DNA from: Pantanalinema sp. GBBB05
GTDB taxonomy: Bacteria > Cyanobacteriota > Cyanobacteriia > Leptolyngbyales > Leptolyngbyaceae
Direction: 5' to 3'
Length of the DNA: 64,000 nt
Assembly (NCBI GenBank): GCA_016743235.1
Contig: VRZD01000019.1
Location: forward strand, 62,001 to 126,000
Shown: positions 1-10,197 of the stretch, one piece after another
Layout of the letters: every line of letters begins with the position of its first letter
Numbering within the stretch: the stretch's first letter is position 1
The notes under the pieces: model-generated
Databases searched by the model: none
What the model was told of the DNA's origin: nothing
What the model saw: only the letters and a program-made list of their open reading frames with translations
Made by a program: the position numbers and the translations under genes

Positions 1-1
1 G

Positions 2-658
2 TTGTATCGTATGGGTAAAGTGGGTGAAATCCAGGTCTATGGTCAGGAGTTACAACGTGCTGAAATCCCTGTATTTTGGTCATCTCTAGCGGCTGTAGAA
101 GCCATTCAGGTCTTCCAGGTTAATTATTTCCAAGCTGTTTCGCCGCAAGTTACGGTGATCTGCCAGAACGATCTGGGTCAACTGGGATCCCTAACGTTTA
201 ACTGGTCGGAAGTTAGCCAGCGGGTAGAGGGAATGCTGCCTGTGTTTGAGCAGGTGTTGGAATTGGGCTACCGCGATCGCTTAGAGCGGAAAGAACAGAC
301 TCAGGACTATAATCATTTCTGCGATCTACATTTACCGAGTCGGAACTGTATTTTGCGGTTGCAGGATAGCCGCTACGAATTTCATCAAGGTGGCAAGTGG
401 CTATTAGAACAACCAGGACGCGATCGGTTAGACAATACGATTCGCCGCAATTGGAATCGTTTGATGGCATTACTCGATCGCCATTTACCGCAAATTACAA
501 CCTGGTCAGAATTCCAGGTATTTGGTGAATCGGCAGCAGATTTTGCCTTACCGTTAAGTCGGTTGAAATCTCATATCCATTTATCGCGCGATCGCGATTA
601 TTACCTGGATCAAGCCTTTCACCTCTATAGCAGTCTGATCTTTTTGCACGATCGCTAA
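2..658 (+). CDS. Hypothetical protein, probably 5'-truncated by the window edge
   Basis: An open frame of 218 codons running from the left edge to a TAA at 656-658. I do not recognise the family. The product looks soluble and mixed in character, with many aromatic and charged residues, a CDLHLPSRNCILRLQDSRYEF stretch split around residue 115, no signal peptide and no membrane segment. HIP1-type CGATCG sites occur inside the gene as in its neighbours, so it looks native. The first codon visible is a TTG at the very edge followed by an ATG four codons later, and the true start is probably upstream of the window. It is followed by a 117-bp gap and tatC in the same direction. Confidence 0.6.
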   Translation: MYRMGKVGEIQVYGQELQRAEIPVFWSSLAAVEAIQVFQVNYFQAVSPQVTVICQNDLGQLGSLTFNWSEVSQRVEGMLPVFEQVLELGYRDRLERKEQTQDYNHFCDLHLPSRNCILRLQDSRYEFHQGGKWLLEQPGRDRLDNTIRRNWNRLMALLDRHLPQITTWSEFQVFGESAADFALPLSRLKSHIHLSRDRDYYLDQAFHLYSSLIFLHDR

Positions 659-775
659 GGAGTTTAGATGACATCAAACCAGATGTTCTGAGGTAGATGG
701 AACTCACTCCTGGCTCTTGAGGACGACCTGCACCCAGATAGAATAAGTGAAGCTGTTTGAACCAATGCGGAACCC

Positions 776-1585
776 ATGACTGTGCCCTCGGAGTTAGAGA
801 CTGCTACACCTTCAGAACCAACTGCAACATCAGACGTGAGTTCGCGATCGTCCCAGCCTCCTGTGGTAGATGACGATGATTTAATCGATGACGTTGAAAT
901 GTCGCTATTTGATCATCTCGAAGAACTGCGGCAACGAATTTTTTACGCCTTGATTGCGATCGCCGTTGGTATTGTTGGTTGCTTCACGGTCGTTCGACCG
1001 ATCGTGCAACTGCTAGAAGCGCCTGCTCAGGGTGTGAAATTTCTCCAATTGGCTCCAGGTGAATACTTCTTTGTCTCGCTCAAAGTAGCAGCATATAGCG
1101 GGATTTTGATTGCCAGTCCAGTCATTCTGTATCAGATCATTGCGTTTGTGCTGCCGGGATTGACCCGCCGAGAGCGCCGCTTTCTGGCGCCGATCGTATT
1201 CGGTTCCAGCATTTTGTTTGTGGCTGGACTAGCGTTTGCCTACGTGGCATTAATTCCGGCTGCCCTCAAGTTTTTTATTTCCTATGGGGCGGATGTGGTC
1301 GAACAACTGTGGTCGATCGATCGCTACTTTGAATTTGTTCTGCTACTGATGTTCAGTACTGGGATTGCCTTTCAGATTCCGGTCATCCAAATGTTGCTGG
1401 GGCTGCTTGGCATTGTTTCTTCCCAACGGATGCTCGCTGGATGGCGCTATGTATTATTGGGGGCTGTCATCCTAGGGGCTGTGCTGACTCCTTCCACCGA
1501 TCCGCTCACCCAAAGCTTATTAGGCGGAGCAGTCGTGGGATTATATTTAGGCGGAATTGGCTTAGTGAAATTATTAGGACGGTGA
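776..1585 (+). CDS. tatC: Sec-independent protein translocase subunit TatC
   Basis: Integral membrane core of the twin-arginine translocon, which receives folded proteins carrying RR signal peptides at the plasma and thylakoid membranes. The 269-residue product has an acidic, Ser/Thr-rich N-terminal extension of about 40 residues (seen in cyanobacterial TatC), then the family signature MSLFDHLEELRQRIF, and six hydrophobic segments; the conserved FVLPGLTRRERRF loop and the C-terminal LTPSTDPLTQ motif are intact. Start ATG at 776 is the first in frame. It ends inside the tail of the convergent DUF1830 gene (12-bp overlap). tatA/tatB are not in the window. Confidence 0.95.
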   Translation: MTVPSELETATPSEPTATSDVSSRSSQPPVVDDDDLIDDVEMSLFDHLEELRQRIFYALIAIAVGIVGCFTVVRPIVQLLEAPAQGVKFLQLAPGEYFFVSLKVAAYSGILIASPVILYQIIAFVLPGLTRRERRFLAPIVFGSSILFVAGLAFAYVALIPAALKFFISYGADVVEQLWSIDRYFEFVLLLMFSTGIAFQIPVIQMLLGLLGIVSSQRMLAGWRYVLLGAVILGAVLTPSTDPLTQSLLGGAVVGLYLGGIGLVKLLGR

Positions 1586-1852
1586 GCAGGAAATCTCTTC
1601 CCCAACTTGCAACCGTTGGCAAGGAATTTTGTCAGATAATAGAGCGCTGACCGGGGTACCACTATAAATTTCTAGGTGAGCCACGATCGGGGCTTCAAAC
1701 ATTAAGCGTTGTCCTGGAAAGACCACCCGTTCCAAATACCAGTCGGGGACATCGGCAATCCGGGCGATCTGAATCTGGCTAGTGGCATTGACATAGGCAC
1801 ACAAGGTCAGAGCAGGACTATCATTGGTTAGATCGGCAAACAGCTGGGTCAT
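1574..1852 (-). CDS. DUF1830 domain protein
   Basis: Short 92-residue protein of a cyanobacteria-restricted family of unknown function. The family pattern is visible: a Cys followed by YVNAT near residue 19, then RIADVPDWYLERVVFPGQ, then an acidic FEA and LEIYSG. No signal peptide or membrane segment. It is convergent with tatC and the two coding ends overlap by 12 bp. ATG at 1852 is the first in-frame start and gives the length usual for the family. Confidence 0.85.
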   Translation of the reverse strand: MTQLFADLTNDSPALTLCAYVNATSQIQIARIADVPDWYLERVVFPGQRLMFEAPIVAHLEIYSGTPVSALLSDKIPCQRLQVGEEISCSPS

Positions 1853-1977
1853 ATATTTTAAGGGTTCTGTTAAACCAAATATTGATGGGTAAAATTACTT
1901 AACTTTCAGTTTAGAAGAATATAGATGGCATGAACAGTGAGTGTTGATACATTTCGCAATATTTCTCTAATCTTTTC

Positions 1978-2763
1978 ATGATGTCCCTGATGCCGCTGGC
2001 TCAAGTCGGTGATTTATCGGCGCGTCTAGTTGCTACCGATATGGACGGCACCTTAACGATCGCGGATAAATTCACGCCTAGTCTGCTTCAAGCTCTAGAA
2101 ACCTTAAGAGCTAGAGGAATTGAGGTAGTCATTGTGACTGGCAGATCAGCTGGTTGGGTCCACGGGTTAGTGCATTACCTCCCGATTGCCGGAGCGATCG
2201 CGGAAAACGGCAGCATTTACTACTCGGCAACGTCCGACCAAGCCAACTGGTTAGTCAGTATTTCTGATCTGGCTCAACATCGCCAACACCTGGCTGAGGT
2301 CTTTCATTATCTACAAACCGACTTTCCACAAATCCAGGAATCGGCAGATAATCACTTTCGCCTGACGGATTGGACATTTGATATTGGGGAACTTACACCT
2401 GAAGACCTGCAAGGCATCAGGGATCGTTGTCAAGCGTGGGGTTGGGGGTTTACCTATAGCACTGTGCAATGCCACATTAAATTACAGCAGCAAAGTAAGG
2501 CGACGGGATTACAACAAGTTTTAGCTCAATGGTTTCAGGCTTGCCCAGTTGAACAGGTTGTGACTGTTGGGGATAGTCCCAATGATGAAAGTTTGTTTGA
2601 TGCTGAGCTATTTCCAGTTTCAGTTGGAGTCGCTAATATTTATCACTATTGCGATCGCCTCCAGCATTTGCCAACGTACATCACGCTTGCCCCTGAAGGA
2701 GAGGGCTTCTGTGAATTAAGCCAACGGATCAAACCAGCTCCGATCCGATCATCACACGGGTAA
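1978..2763 (+). CDS. HAD superfamily (Cof/IIB-type) hydrolase
   Basis: Probable small-molecule phosphatase. Motif I is DMDGTLT near residue 21 (nucleophile and general acid Asp), motif II is VTGRS near residue 54, the basic residue of motif III is likely the Lys of HIKLQQQSK near residue 162, and motif IV is GDSPNDESLF near residue 200. The cap between motifs II and III is of the C2 type seen in phosphoglycolate, sucrose-phosphate and mannosyl-3-phosphoglycerate phosphatase relatives, so the natural substrate cannot be assigned. ATG ATG at 1978/1981 are both possible starts. It stands alone with long gaps around it. Confidence 0.85.
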   Translation: MMSLMPLAQVGDLSARLVATDMDGTLTIADKFTPSLLQALETLRARGIEVVIVTGRSAGWVHGLVHYLPIAGAIAENGSIYYSATSDQANWLVSISDLAQHRQHLAEVFHYLQTDFPQIQESADNHFRLTDWTFDIGELTPEDLQGIRDRCQAWGWGFTYSTVQCHIKLQQQSKATGLQQVLAQWFQACPVEQVVTVGDSPNDESLFDAELFPVSVGVANIYHYCDRLQHLPTYITLAPEGEGFCELSQRIKPAPIRSSHG

Positions 2764-3631
2764 AATCACCAGTTTGATTCAGCGACCGCCTAGATTAGGA
2801 TGCAAAAGGTTGACTTTGGGCTAACCCGAATGTCCTGGAAGTTAGCATCAACGTCGTACTTGAACTTAATCGTTCTGTAGCGCCCTGAACCCACACTATG
2901 CTCTGGCTATGCTGCCACCTCGCTCACTCCTTCCTGTTTGCGCAAGGGGCTAATCATAGTTGCCTAGATCGATCGCTCTCTAACTGTTCCTGAAGCGATC
3001 GCAGTTAGACATAACCCAACTCAACTAAAGTCGATTTGCCTCAAACCAATTAAGTCTCTTGCAGGTTGTTGGCAATGCCAGAAACTGGGGCTTAGCTAAC
3101 TTGGTAGTTCAACAAGCAGTAAATAGTAAATATAGAAGTGGTGAGTAATAGGACAACTAAAATCATCTGATTTGACTCCTAAAAATCGAGAAAATTCTGC
3201 GAAACTCTCGTTTGGATTGGTGTCTATACTGTATTTTTTTTGACAGGATAAAACTTGCGCAATAATGATGATCAATTCGCGACAAACCGCGTAAACGCCC
3301 ACTATTTAGGGATTTCTCACTAGAGATTTATAAAGTTTATGAAAAGAAAGTCAGCTATATCACGATCTAGATGTGATTTTAATCACTGCTAGTATGGTGG
3401 TTAACCATCACTAAATCTCACTATAGAAATTGCATCAAAACCTCACGGCTATTATTTAGATGGATTGTGTAGTTTTAGGCATTCTGGATGTCTGCCTATC
3501 GTCGCCTAGCTAGAGCAGAGCGACTTGATTTTGCCGATCTGCCCATCAGAGAACCACCTGATTTCGTCATGACTGCCTAAAATGTGAAGATAGTTGAACC
3601 CTTGTGAGTTGCTGCGCGCATTTCAGGATCT
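2764..3631. other. 868-bp gap between HAD gene and mfd
   Basis: No gene I can support. The centre (about 3090-3450) is AT-rich and contains a poly-T run near 3235 and a minus-strand open frame of 68 codons (3096-3302) without recognisable similarity, good Shine-Dalgarno or codon bias. The mfd promoter presumably lies in the last 150 bp. Confidence 0.5.
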
Positions 3632-6600
3632 ATGGCACTGTCTTCCATCACCCGAGCCTTAGGGCGATCGCCCCTGACCTCCGAACTGTTGAGTAAGCTG
3701 AAACAACAGCGTTGCCTCCAGTTGAGCGGCATCCCACGTTTCCCGAAGGGCATTGTCAGTTCCACGCTAGCGCAGGCCCAGGAGCGCCCCCTCCTAGTGG
3801 TGACAGCAACGCTAGAAGAAGCGGGACGCTGGGCAGCCCAACTGGAAATTATGGGTTGGCAGACGGTCCATTTCTACCCCACCTCGGAATCGTCGCCTTA
3901 CGAACCGTTTGATCCAGAGTCTGAGACGACCTGGGGACAGTTGCAGGTGTTAGCGGACTTGATGCGGGTGGAGGGGCAGCCAGCATCGGGTAATGGGCAA
4001 CCCCAACCGTTCGGTCATGTCAATCGGTTTCCAGCGATCGTCGCGACAGAGCGGGCTTTGCAGCCCCATCTTCCTCCGGTTGAGGTGTTGCGGGATTATT
4101 GCCTCACTCTCGATCGGGGCAAAGAATTAAATCTGGGACAGTTGGGGGATGAACTGGCGCGATTAGGCTATGAACGGGTGGCGTTAGTCGAAACGGAAGG
4201 TCAGTGGAGTCGGCGCGGGGATATTGTGGATGTGTTTCCGGTCGCCTCGGAGTTACCCGTGCGGCTGGAATTATTTGGGGATGAACTCGATCAGATTCGG
4301 GAATTTGATCCGTCTACGCAACGATCGCTGGATCGGATTGAGCGGATTATTCTTACCCCTACCAGTTTTGCTCCGATTATTGAGTCGGCGTTGACCGTTA
4401 CCCAAACCACCCTGGTTAAAGCCTATTTATCGCCGGAGGATCAGGAGAAACTCGATCAGGGGCAACCTCCGGAGGGGTCGCGACGGTTCCTGGGGCTGGC
4501 GTTCGATCGTCCGGCTTCCTTGCTAGACTACCTGCCAGAAAATGCCTTGATTGCGATCGATGAACCGGAACAGTGTCAAGCCCACGGCGATCGCTGGTTC
4601 GAGCATGTGGCAGAACACTATACCGAGGTGATTAGCCAACCGACGATCACGCCCGGTCAAGCGTTACCGCCGATGCATCGAGCGTTTGCCGACTCATTGC
4701 AGGACATCGAGCGGTTTGAATGTCTGCATCTGATGGAATTGGCAGAGGAAAGTTCATCGGCTTTAAATCTCGCCAGTCGTCCGGTGCCTGCGATTCCTCA
4801 CCAGTTTGGGCGGTTGGCAGAAACCTTGCGAAATGAGCGCGATCGCGGCTTTGCCGTCTGGCTAGTGTCGGCGCAACCCTCGCGATCGGTTTCACTGTTG
4901 CAGGAACATGATTGTCCGGCGCAGTTTGTGCCCAATCCGAGGGATTATCTGGCGATCGATAAGTTGCAAATTCAGCATGTCCCGGTAGCCGTGAAATATT
5001 CGGGACTGGCAGAGTTGGAAGGTTTTATTCTGCCGACGTTCCGGTTGGTAATTGTCACCGATCGGGAGTTTTTCGGACAGCATGTGCTGGCAACGCCCAG
5101 TTATGTCCGCAAGCGGCGACGGGCAGCCTCCAAGCAGGTTGATCCGAATAAGCTGCAACCGGGGGATTATGTGGTGCATAAGAATCATGGGATTGGGCGG
5201 TTTCTCAAATTAGAAAGCCTGACGATGAATCGGGAAACCCGCGAGTATCTGGTAATTCAGTATGCCGATGGCTTGCTGCGGGTGGCTGCCGATCAACTGA
5301 ATGCCTTATCGCGGTATCGCGGCATGGGCGAAGGCACTCCTGAGCTGAACAAGATGTCGGGCAAAGCCTGGGAGAAAACCAAAAGTAAAGTCCGGAAGGC
5401 GGTCAAAAAAGTTGCCGTGGATTTGCTGCAACTCTATGCCCAACGAGCGCAACAGGTGGGCTTTACCTTTCCCCTCGATCTGCCCTGGCAACAGGAAATG
5501 GAAGATTCGTTCCCGTACCAGCCCACTCCCGACCAGTTAAAAGCCACGCAGGATGTCAAACTCGACATGCAGAGCGATCGCCCGATGGATCGGTTAGTGT
5601 GTGGGGATGTCGGATTTGGCAAAACGGAAGTAGCCATTCGCGCCATTTTCAAGGCGATTACTTCGGGTAAACAGGTGGCGTTGCTGGCTCCCACCACGAT
5701 TTTGACCCAGCAGCACTATCACACCCTGAAGGAACGGTTTGCCCCCTATCCGATTCAGGTGGGCTTGCTCAACCGCTTCCGCACCGCTTCCGAGAAAAAA
5801 GATATTTTGCAACGGCTGAAGACCGGGGAATTGGATGTGGTAGTCGGCACCCACCAACTCTTAGGCAAAGGGGTAGATTTCAAAGATTTAGGCTTGCTGG
5901 TGGTGGATGAAGAACAGCGATTTGGGGTGAATCAGAAGGAGAAAATTAAGTCTCTCAAAACTCAGGTCGATGTGCTAACGCTGAGTGCGACACCGATTCC
6001 TCGGACGTTGTATATGGCGTTGTCGGGAGTGCGGGAAATGAGTTTGATTACGACACCGCCCCCGTCGCGGCGACCGATTAAAACCCATTTGTCGCCCTAC
6101 GATCCCGAAGTGGTGCGATCGGCGATTCGTCAAGAACTCGATCGCGGGGGTCAGATCTTTTATGTATTGCCCCGCATTGAAGGAATTGAAGAGGTGTCCG
6201 CCCGACTGCGAGAGATGGTGCCGGGAGCCAGAATCGCGATCGCTCACGGACAAATGGATGACGCGGAATTGGAAAGTACGATGCTGACCTTCTCTGAAGG
6301 TGAGGCAGAGATTCTGGTTTGTACGACGATTATTGAATCGGGCTTAGATATTCCCCGCGTCAACACCATTCTGATTGAAGATGCCCAGAAATTTGGTCTG
6401 GCTCAGCTTTACCAGCTTCGGGGTCGAGTCGGACGGGCGGGGATTCAAGCCCATGCCTGGTTGTTCTACCCCAAACAAAATCAACTGTCGGACAATGCTA
6501 GACAACGGCTGCGCGCGATTCAGGAATTTACCCAACTCGGTTCTGGCTATCAACTCGCCATGCGGGATATGGAAATTCGGGGGGTGGGCAATCTCCTTGG

Positions 6601-7168
6601 GGCAGAACAGTCGGGGCAAATGGACGCGATCGGGTTTGATCTGTACATTGAAATGCTAGAAGAATCGATTCGGGAGATTCGCGGTCAAGAAATTCCCAAA
6701 GTGGACGATACCCAGATCGATCTCAACCTCACTGCCTTTATTCCTGCTGACTACATTCCTGATCTGGATCAGAAGATGAGCGCTTATCGAGCCGTGGCTT
6801 CAGCTAGCTCCAAGCCAGAGTTGAACCAAATTGCAACGGACTGGAACGATCGCTATGGGGCAATTCCTCCGGCGGCAACCCAACTGATCCGGGTGATGGA
6901 ACTGAAGCAAACCGCCAAAACTCTCGGCTTCTCGCGGATTAAGCCCGAAGGTACGCAGCACATTATCCTGGAAACCCCGATGGAGGAACCAGCCTGGAAT
7001 CTGCTGAAAGCCAACCTCCCTGACCATTTGCAGAACCGCTTTGTCTACACGCCAGGGAAAGTCACTGTGCGCGGACTAGGGATCTTGAAACCCGATCAGC
7101 AACTGGAGAATCTCCTCACCTGGTTAGGCAGAATGCAAGGAGCCTTACCGGAACCCGCGCTGGTGTAA
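3632..7168 (+). CDS. mfd: Transcription-repair coupling factor Mfd
   Basis: 1178-residue SF2 translocase that removes RNA polymerase stalled at DNA lesions and recruits UvrA. N-terminal UvrB-like region is followed by the RNA polymerase-interacting domain starting with GDYVVHKNHGIGRF near residue 509, then the RecG-like motor: Walker A GDVGFGKTE near residue 659, the DEEQ box in VVDEEQRFG near 757, LSATPIPRTLYMA motif III, and the motif VI region QLRGRVGR. The TRCF C-terminal domain with RGVGNLLGAEQSG follows. Length and all helicase motifs are normal. Start ATG at 3632 is preceded by a weak AGGAT. Confidence 0.97.
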   Translation: MALSSITRALGRSPLTSELLSKLKQQRCLQLSGIPRFPKGIVSSTLAQAQERPLLVVTATLEEAGRWAAQLEIMGWQTVHFYPTSESSPYEPFDPESETTWGQLQVLADLMRVEGQPASGNGQPQPFGHVNRFPAIVATERALQPHLPPVEVLRDYCLTLDRGKELNLGQLGDELARLGYERVALVETEGQWSRRGDIVDVFPVASELPVRLELFGDELDQIREFDPSTQRSLDRIERIILTPTSFAPIIESALTVTQTTLVKAYLSPEDQEKLDQGQPPEGSRRFLGLAFDRPASLLDYLPENALIAIDEPEQCQAHGDRWFEHVAEHYTEVISQPTITPGQALPPMHRAFADSLQDIERFECLHLMELAEESSSALNLASRPVPAIPHQFGRLAETLRNERDRGFAVWLVSAQPSRSVSLLQEHDCPAQFVPNPRDYLAIDKLQIQHVPVAVKYSGLAELEGFILPTFRLVIVTDREFFGQHVLATPSYVRKRRRAASKQVDPNKLQPGDYVVHKNHGIGRFLKLESLTMNRETREYLVIQYADGLLRVAADQLNALSRYRGMGEGTPELNKMSGKAWEKTKSKVRKAVKKVAVDLLQLYAQRAQQVGFTFPLDLPWQQEMEDSFPYQPTPDQLKATQDVKLDMQSDRPMDRLVCGDVGFGKTEVAIRAIFKAITSGKQVALLAPTTILTQQHYHTLKERFAPYPIQVGLLNRFRTASEKKDILQRLKTGELDVVVGTHQLLGKGVDFKDLGLLVVDEEQRFGVNQKEKIKSLKTQVDVLTLSATPIPRTLYMALSGVREMSLITTPPPSRRPIKTHLSPYDPEVVRSAIRQELDRGGQIFYVLPRIEGIEEVSARLREMVPGARIAIAHGQMDDAELESTMLTFSEGEAEILVCTTIIESGLDIPRVNTILIEDAQKFGLAQLYQLRGRVGRAGIQAHAWLFYPKQNQLSDNARQRLRAIQEFTQLGSGYQLAMRDMEIRGVGNLLGAEQSGQMDAIGFDLYIEMLEESIREIRGQEIPKVDDTQIDLNLTAFIPADYIPDLDQKMSAYRAVASASSKPELNQIATDWNDRYGAIPPAATQLIRVMELKQTAKTLGFSRIKPEGTQHIILETPMEEPAWNLLKANLPDHLQNRFVYTPGKVTVRGLGILKPDQQLENLLTWLGRMQGALPEPALV

Positions 7169-7259
7169 TTCCAAATCGTCGAGTCGATCGCGGCGTCTGC
7201 GTATAACATGCTAGCCAGTAACCCTGTCAACGGGACACCTGGCATCCGGGAGGCTAGAC

Positions 7260-8093
7260 ATGACTATCGATCGCACGGTGCAATGGATTCACTCATTGTT
7301 AGACACCCTCCAACACCAGTTTAGACATTGGTGGAAACGCGGCTGGTTAGCGATCGGACTGGCGATCGGCAGTTTGCTATTCACGATTACCAGTGGGGTT
7401 GCTCAACAAGCGTTACCGCCGCCACCGACAGCGCCCAGCCTGGAACCATTACAGGATCTGCAACCTGTAGACAGTACTGCGTTTCCTCCTACGGATACGA
7501 ATCCAGCCGCGATGCCACCGGATGCCACCTCGGCCCCATTTCCGGATGCCAGCCTGCCACCTCAATCTTTTAGCCCGTCGGTCACTGCCCCCCCAACTCA
7601 GTATCAAGTGGTGATTAATGGGGACAGTCCCTATTTGCTAGAACAAGTGCGGCTGATTGATCCGAATGCCTCGATCCAGCAATACAAAGGGCAGCCAGTC
7701 ATTCAAGCTGGACTGTTTGATAGTGAAGCCATAGCCCAACAACGGGTCGCTGCCCTGACTATGCAAGGAATTGGTGCAACGATCGTGGCCCCGGCTGGGA
7801 TGACGACTGCAACTTCTGCCATGAGTTCTGCCATTAATGTGCCACCGGGCTATCAGGACGTTGCCAACACCACGCCATATGTGGTGATTGTGCCTGCTAA
7901 AAGTACAGAGTTTGCTGCCCTCACCGAGCAAATGGTACGGCTGGGAGTCCGGGCAGATGCGATTCAAGCGAAGACGGCTCCGGTGGGTCCCCATTTAGCG
8001 ATCGGTCCGTTTGCCCAACAAAGCGAAGCCGATTATGTCAGTGGTTATCTGCGGCGCAGCGGTATGGATGCCAGAGTTTACTATGAGCAGTGA
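7260..8093 (+). CDS. SPOR-like secreted or membrane-anchored protein
   Basis: 277 residues. A single hydrophobic segment near residues 29-48 (GWLAIGLAIGSLLFTITSG) ending in VAQQA suggests a signal peptide or N-terminal anchor. A Pro/Ala-rich linker of about 70 residues follows, then two repeats resembling SPOR folds: YQVVINGDSP...VIQAGLF and PYVVIVPAKS...LAIGPFAQQSEADYVSGYLRRSG. Such repeats usually bind glycan strands at the cell wall; here that is inference. The GGGAGG Shine-Dalgarno 6-7 bp before ATG 7260 supports this start. Its last codons overlap the nnr start at 8083, suggesting translational coupling. Confidence 0.7.
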   Translation: MTIDRTVQWIHSLLDTLQHQFRHWWKRGWLAIGLAIGSLLFTITSGVAQQALPPPPTAPSLEPLQDLQPVDSTAFPPTDTNPAAMPPDATSAPFPDASLPPQSFSPSVTAPPTQYQVVINGDSPYLLEQVRLIDPNASIQQYKGQPVIQAGLFDSEAIAQQRVAALTMQGIGATIVAPAGMTTATSAMSSAINVPPGYQDVANTTPYVVIVPAKSTEFAALTEQMVRLGVRADAIQAKTAPVGPHLAIGPFAQQSEADYVSGYLRRSGMDARVYYEQ

Positions 8094-9690
8094 TTTGCCC
8101 CGCTCACAACAGCTTCAAACCTTCGTCGTCACTGCCGAGCAAATGCGCCAGATTGAGGGGCGGGTGTTTGCGGCGGGAATGCCTGTAGCCGCCTTGATGG
8201 AAAAGGTGGCTGGTCTAATCGTCGATCGGGTCACCACCTTATATCCATCCACCCCCTATCGGCGAGTCGGAGTGCTAGTAGGTCCAGGTCATAATGGCGG
8301 GGATGCCTTGGTGGTCGCCAGAGAACTCCAGTTTCGGGGTTATGAGGTGATCACCTATTGCCCCTTTTCCCAGCTCAAAGACTTGACGGCAACTCATGCC
8401 CAGTACTGTGACAGCCTCGGCATTCCCCAGGTCGATCGCCCAGAAGCCCTACAAACCTGTGATTTCTTAATTGATGGATTATTTGGCTTTGGGCTGGAAC
8501 GCCCGATCGCAGGTGATTTGGCTACCGCGATCGACCAGATGAATCAATTCGCCCTTCCGATCGTCAGTATTGATCTACCCTCCGGTCTGCATACTGATAC
8601 AGGGCAAGTATTAGGGATAGCAATTCGCGCCACCCAAACCCTTTGCCTAGGCTTATGGAAGCAGGGACTCTTGCAAGACTGGGCACTAGAATTCACCGGA
8701 CCAATAGAGCTGATTGATTTTGATCTGCCGCTTGCCGATATCCGCGCCATTCTCGGCGATCGTCCCGCCGTCAATCGGATTACCCCTGAACGAGCGATCG
8801 CAGTATTACCTTTGACCCGTCCTGCCTCAACCCACAAGTATAAACAGGGTCACTTGTTGCTAATTTGCGGATCACACCAGTATGCCGGAGCCGCTATCCT
8901 ATCGGGTTTAGGTGCCCGTGCTAGTGGGGTTGGGATGCTGTCGATCGCCGTACCCCAATCCCTTAAACCCTTATTAACAACGCAACTGCCGGAAGCCCTA
9001 ATTCTGGGTTGTCCAGAAACCACCTCTGGCGCGATCGCTGATCTGCCTGAAACCACTGATCTGAGTAAATATCACGCGATCGCCTGTGGCTGTGGGTTGA
9101 CGATCTCTGCTACTCCCGTAGTCGAAGCCGTTCTTGCCAGTCAGCAATCCTTACTGCTGGATGCCGATGGCTTAAATATTTTGGCAAACCTGGGCACGAT
9201 TCCCACTCTGCAAGCCCGGTCTGCACCCACTATCCTCACCCCCCACCTGGGCGAATTTCAGCGCTTGTTTCCTGAACTGACGCAGGATATGCCCTGCCGA
9301 GTGACCGCTGTCCGTCAAGCGGCTACCCAGACTCAGGCGATCGTCCTGCTGAAAGGAGCCAGAGTCACGATCGCAGATGCTGAAACTGTCTGGATTAATC
9401 CCGCTAGTACACCCGCTTTAGCCCGTGGTGGTAGTGGTGATGTATTAACCGGGTTAACTGGGGGATTACTAGCACAGGTCGCCGCCGAGAACCGTGAGGA
9501 GAGTCAGGAAGCGCGCGATCGCCGATTTAGCCAAGCCGTACAAGCGGCAGCCTGGTGGCACTCCCAAGCGGGAATCGTTGCTGTTCAGTCTCGCACCGAG
9601 TTAGGTGTGGATGCCCATACCCTGACTGACTATCTCATCCCCGCACTGAGTCACAACCTGGCGTTGTATCAGACCTCGACAAAAATTTGA
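8083..9690 (+). CDS. nnr: Bifunctional NAD(P)H-hydrate epimerase / ADP-dependent NAD(P)H-hydrate dehydratase
   Basis: Metabolite-repair enzyme that restores NAD(P)H from its hydrated forms. The N-terminal YjeF_N epimerase half shows QMRQIEG, the GPGHNGGDALVVAREL nucleotide-binding loop and DGLFGFGLERP with the catalytic Asp. The C-terminal YjeF_C/ribokinase-like half starts near HKYKQGHLLLICGS and contains DADGLNIL, LTPHLGEFQRL and the ARGGSGDVLTG motif. Open frame extends 24 codons upstream of 8083, but ATG 8083 overlaps the previous stop (8091-8093) and gives a normal N-terminus. Confidence 0.93.
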   Translation: MSSDLPRSQQLQTFVVTAEQMRQIEGRVFAAGMPVAALMEKVAGLIVDRVTTLYPSTPYRRVGVLVGPGHNGGDALVVARELQFRGYEVITYCPFSQLKDLTATHAQYCDSLGIPQVDRPEALQTCDFLIDGLFGFGLERPIAGDLATAIDQMNQFALPIVSIDLPSGLHTDTGQVLGIAIRATQTLCLGLWKQGLLQDWALEFTGPIELIDFDLPLADIRAILGDRPAVNRITPERAIAVLPLTRPASTHKYKQGHLLLICGSHQYAGAAILSGLGARASGVGMLSIAVPQSLKPLLTTQLPEALILGCPETTSGAIADLPETTDLSKYHAIACGCGLTISATPVVEAVLASQQSLLLDADGLNILANLGTIPTLQARSAPTILTPHLGEFQRLFPELTQDMPCRVTAVRQAATQTQAIVLLKGARVTIADAETVWINPASTPALARGGSGDVLTGLTGGLLAQVAAENREESQEARDRRFSQAVQAAAWWHSQAGIVAVQSRTELGVDAHTLTDYLIPALSHNLALYQTSTKI

Positions 9691-9739
9691 TCCATCTGTA
9701 CGAAATGGGACAAAACTTGATATAGTAGTGTTTCAAAGC

Positions 9740-9810
<71 letters not shown>

Positions 9811-9996
9811 TGAGGGATGGAGTAGTGTGACTGAGCAAATTTGTACAGTCGCATCATAAATGTCGCTTGTGGCTGAGCACATTATATTGCACAATTTGCA
9901 GATGAGTGGCGCAGTTTATTATTTCGTGATCAAGCAGATCAGATTCGGCAGCACTCCCAATTCTTATAAGGGTCTACTTTTATACCCTTTCATTGA

Positions 9997-10197
9997 TTAC
10001 TCTTCATGTTTCTGTTGTGCATCAAACATAATTTGATAACTTGCATGAGGTTTCATACGACGAAGCACTTGCATATGAGCTTCTGCATCACTCCGACGAC
10101 GAAATCGCTGAACGACAATGGTACGGGCGTTTGGCAAGAGTTGAATAATGCACCAGGGATGAAGTTGATTACGGTAAGGCATTGGATAAAAAAGCAT
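9997..10197 (-). CDS. Small conserved-looking basic protein
   Basis: 66 residues (or 61 if the ATG at 10182 is used). The composition is unlike a random shadow frame: LHPWCIIQLLPNARTIVVQ followed by RFRRRSDAEAHMQVLRRM and ASYQIMFD, a pattern I associate with a short SPOR-like or single-domain protein common in cyanobacteria. Function unknown. Overlapping frames on the plus strand lack any such signal and are rejected. It lies between tRNA-Cys and an XRE-type regulator. Confidence 0.55.
   Translation of the reverse strand: MLFYPMPYRNQLHPWCIIQLLPNARTIVVQRFRRRSDAEAHMQVLRRMKPHASYQIMFDAQQKHEE

Noticed and set aside
3096..3302. 68-codon frame in the gap before mfd
   Set aside because: No Shine-Dalgarno, no family resemblance and low-complexity hydrophobic ends.
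8011..8082. Longer N-terminus for the NAD(P)H-hydrate repair enzyme
   Set aside because: It would overlap the previous gene by 83 bp and adds residues absent from the family; ATG 8083 gives the normal start.
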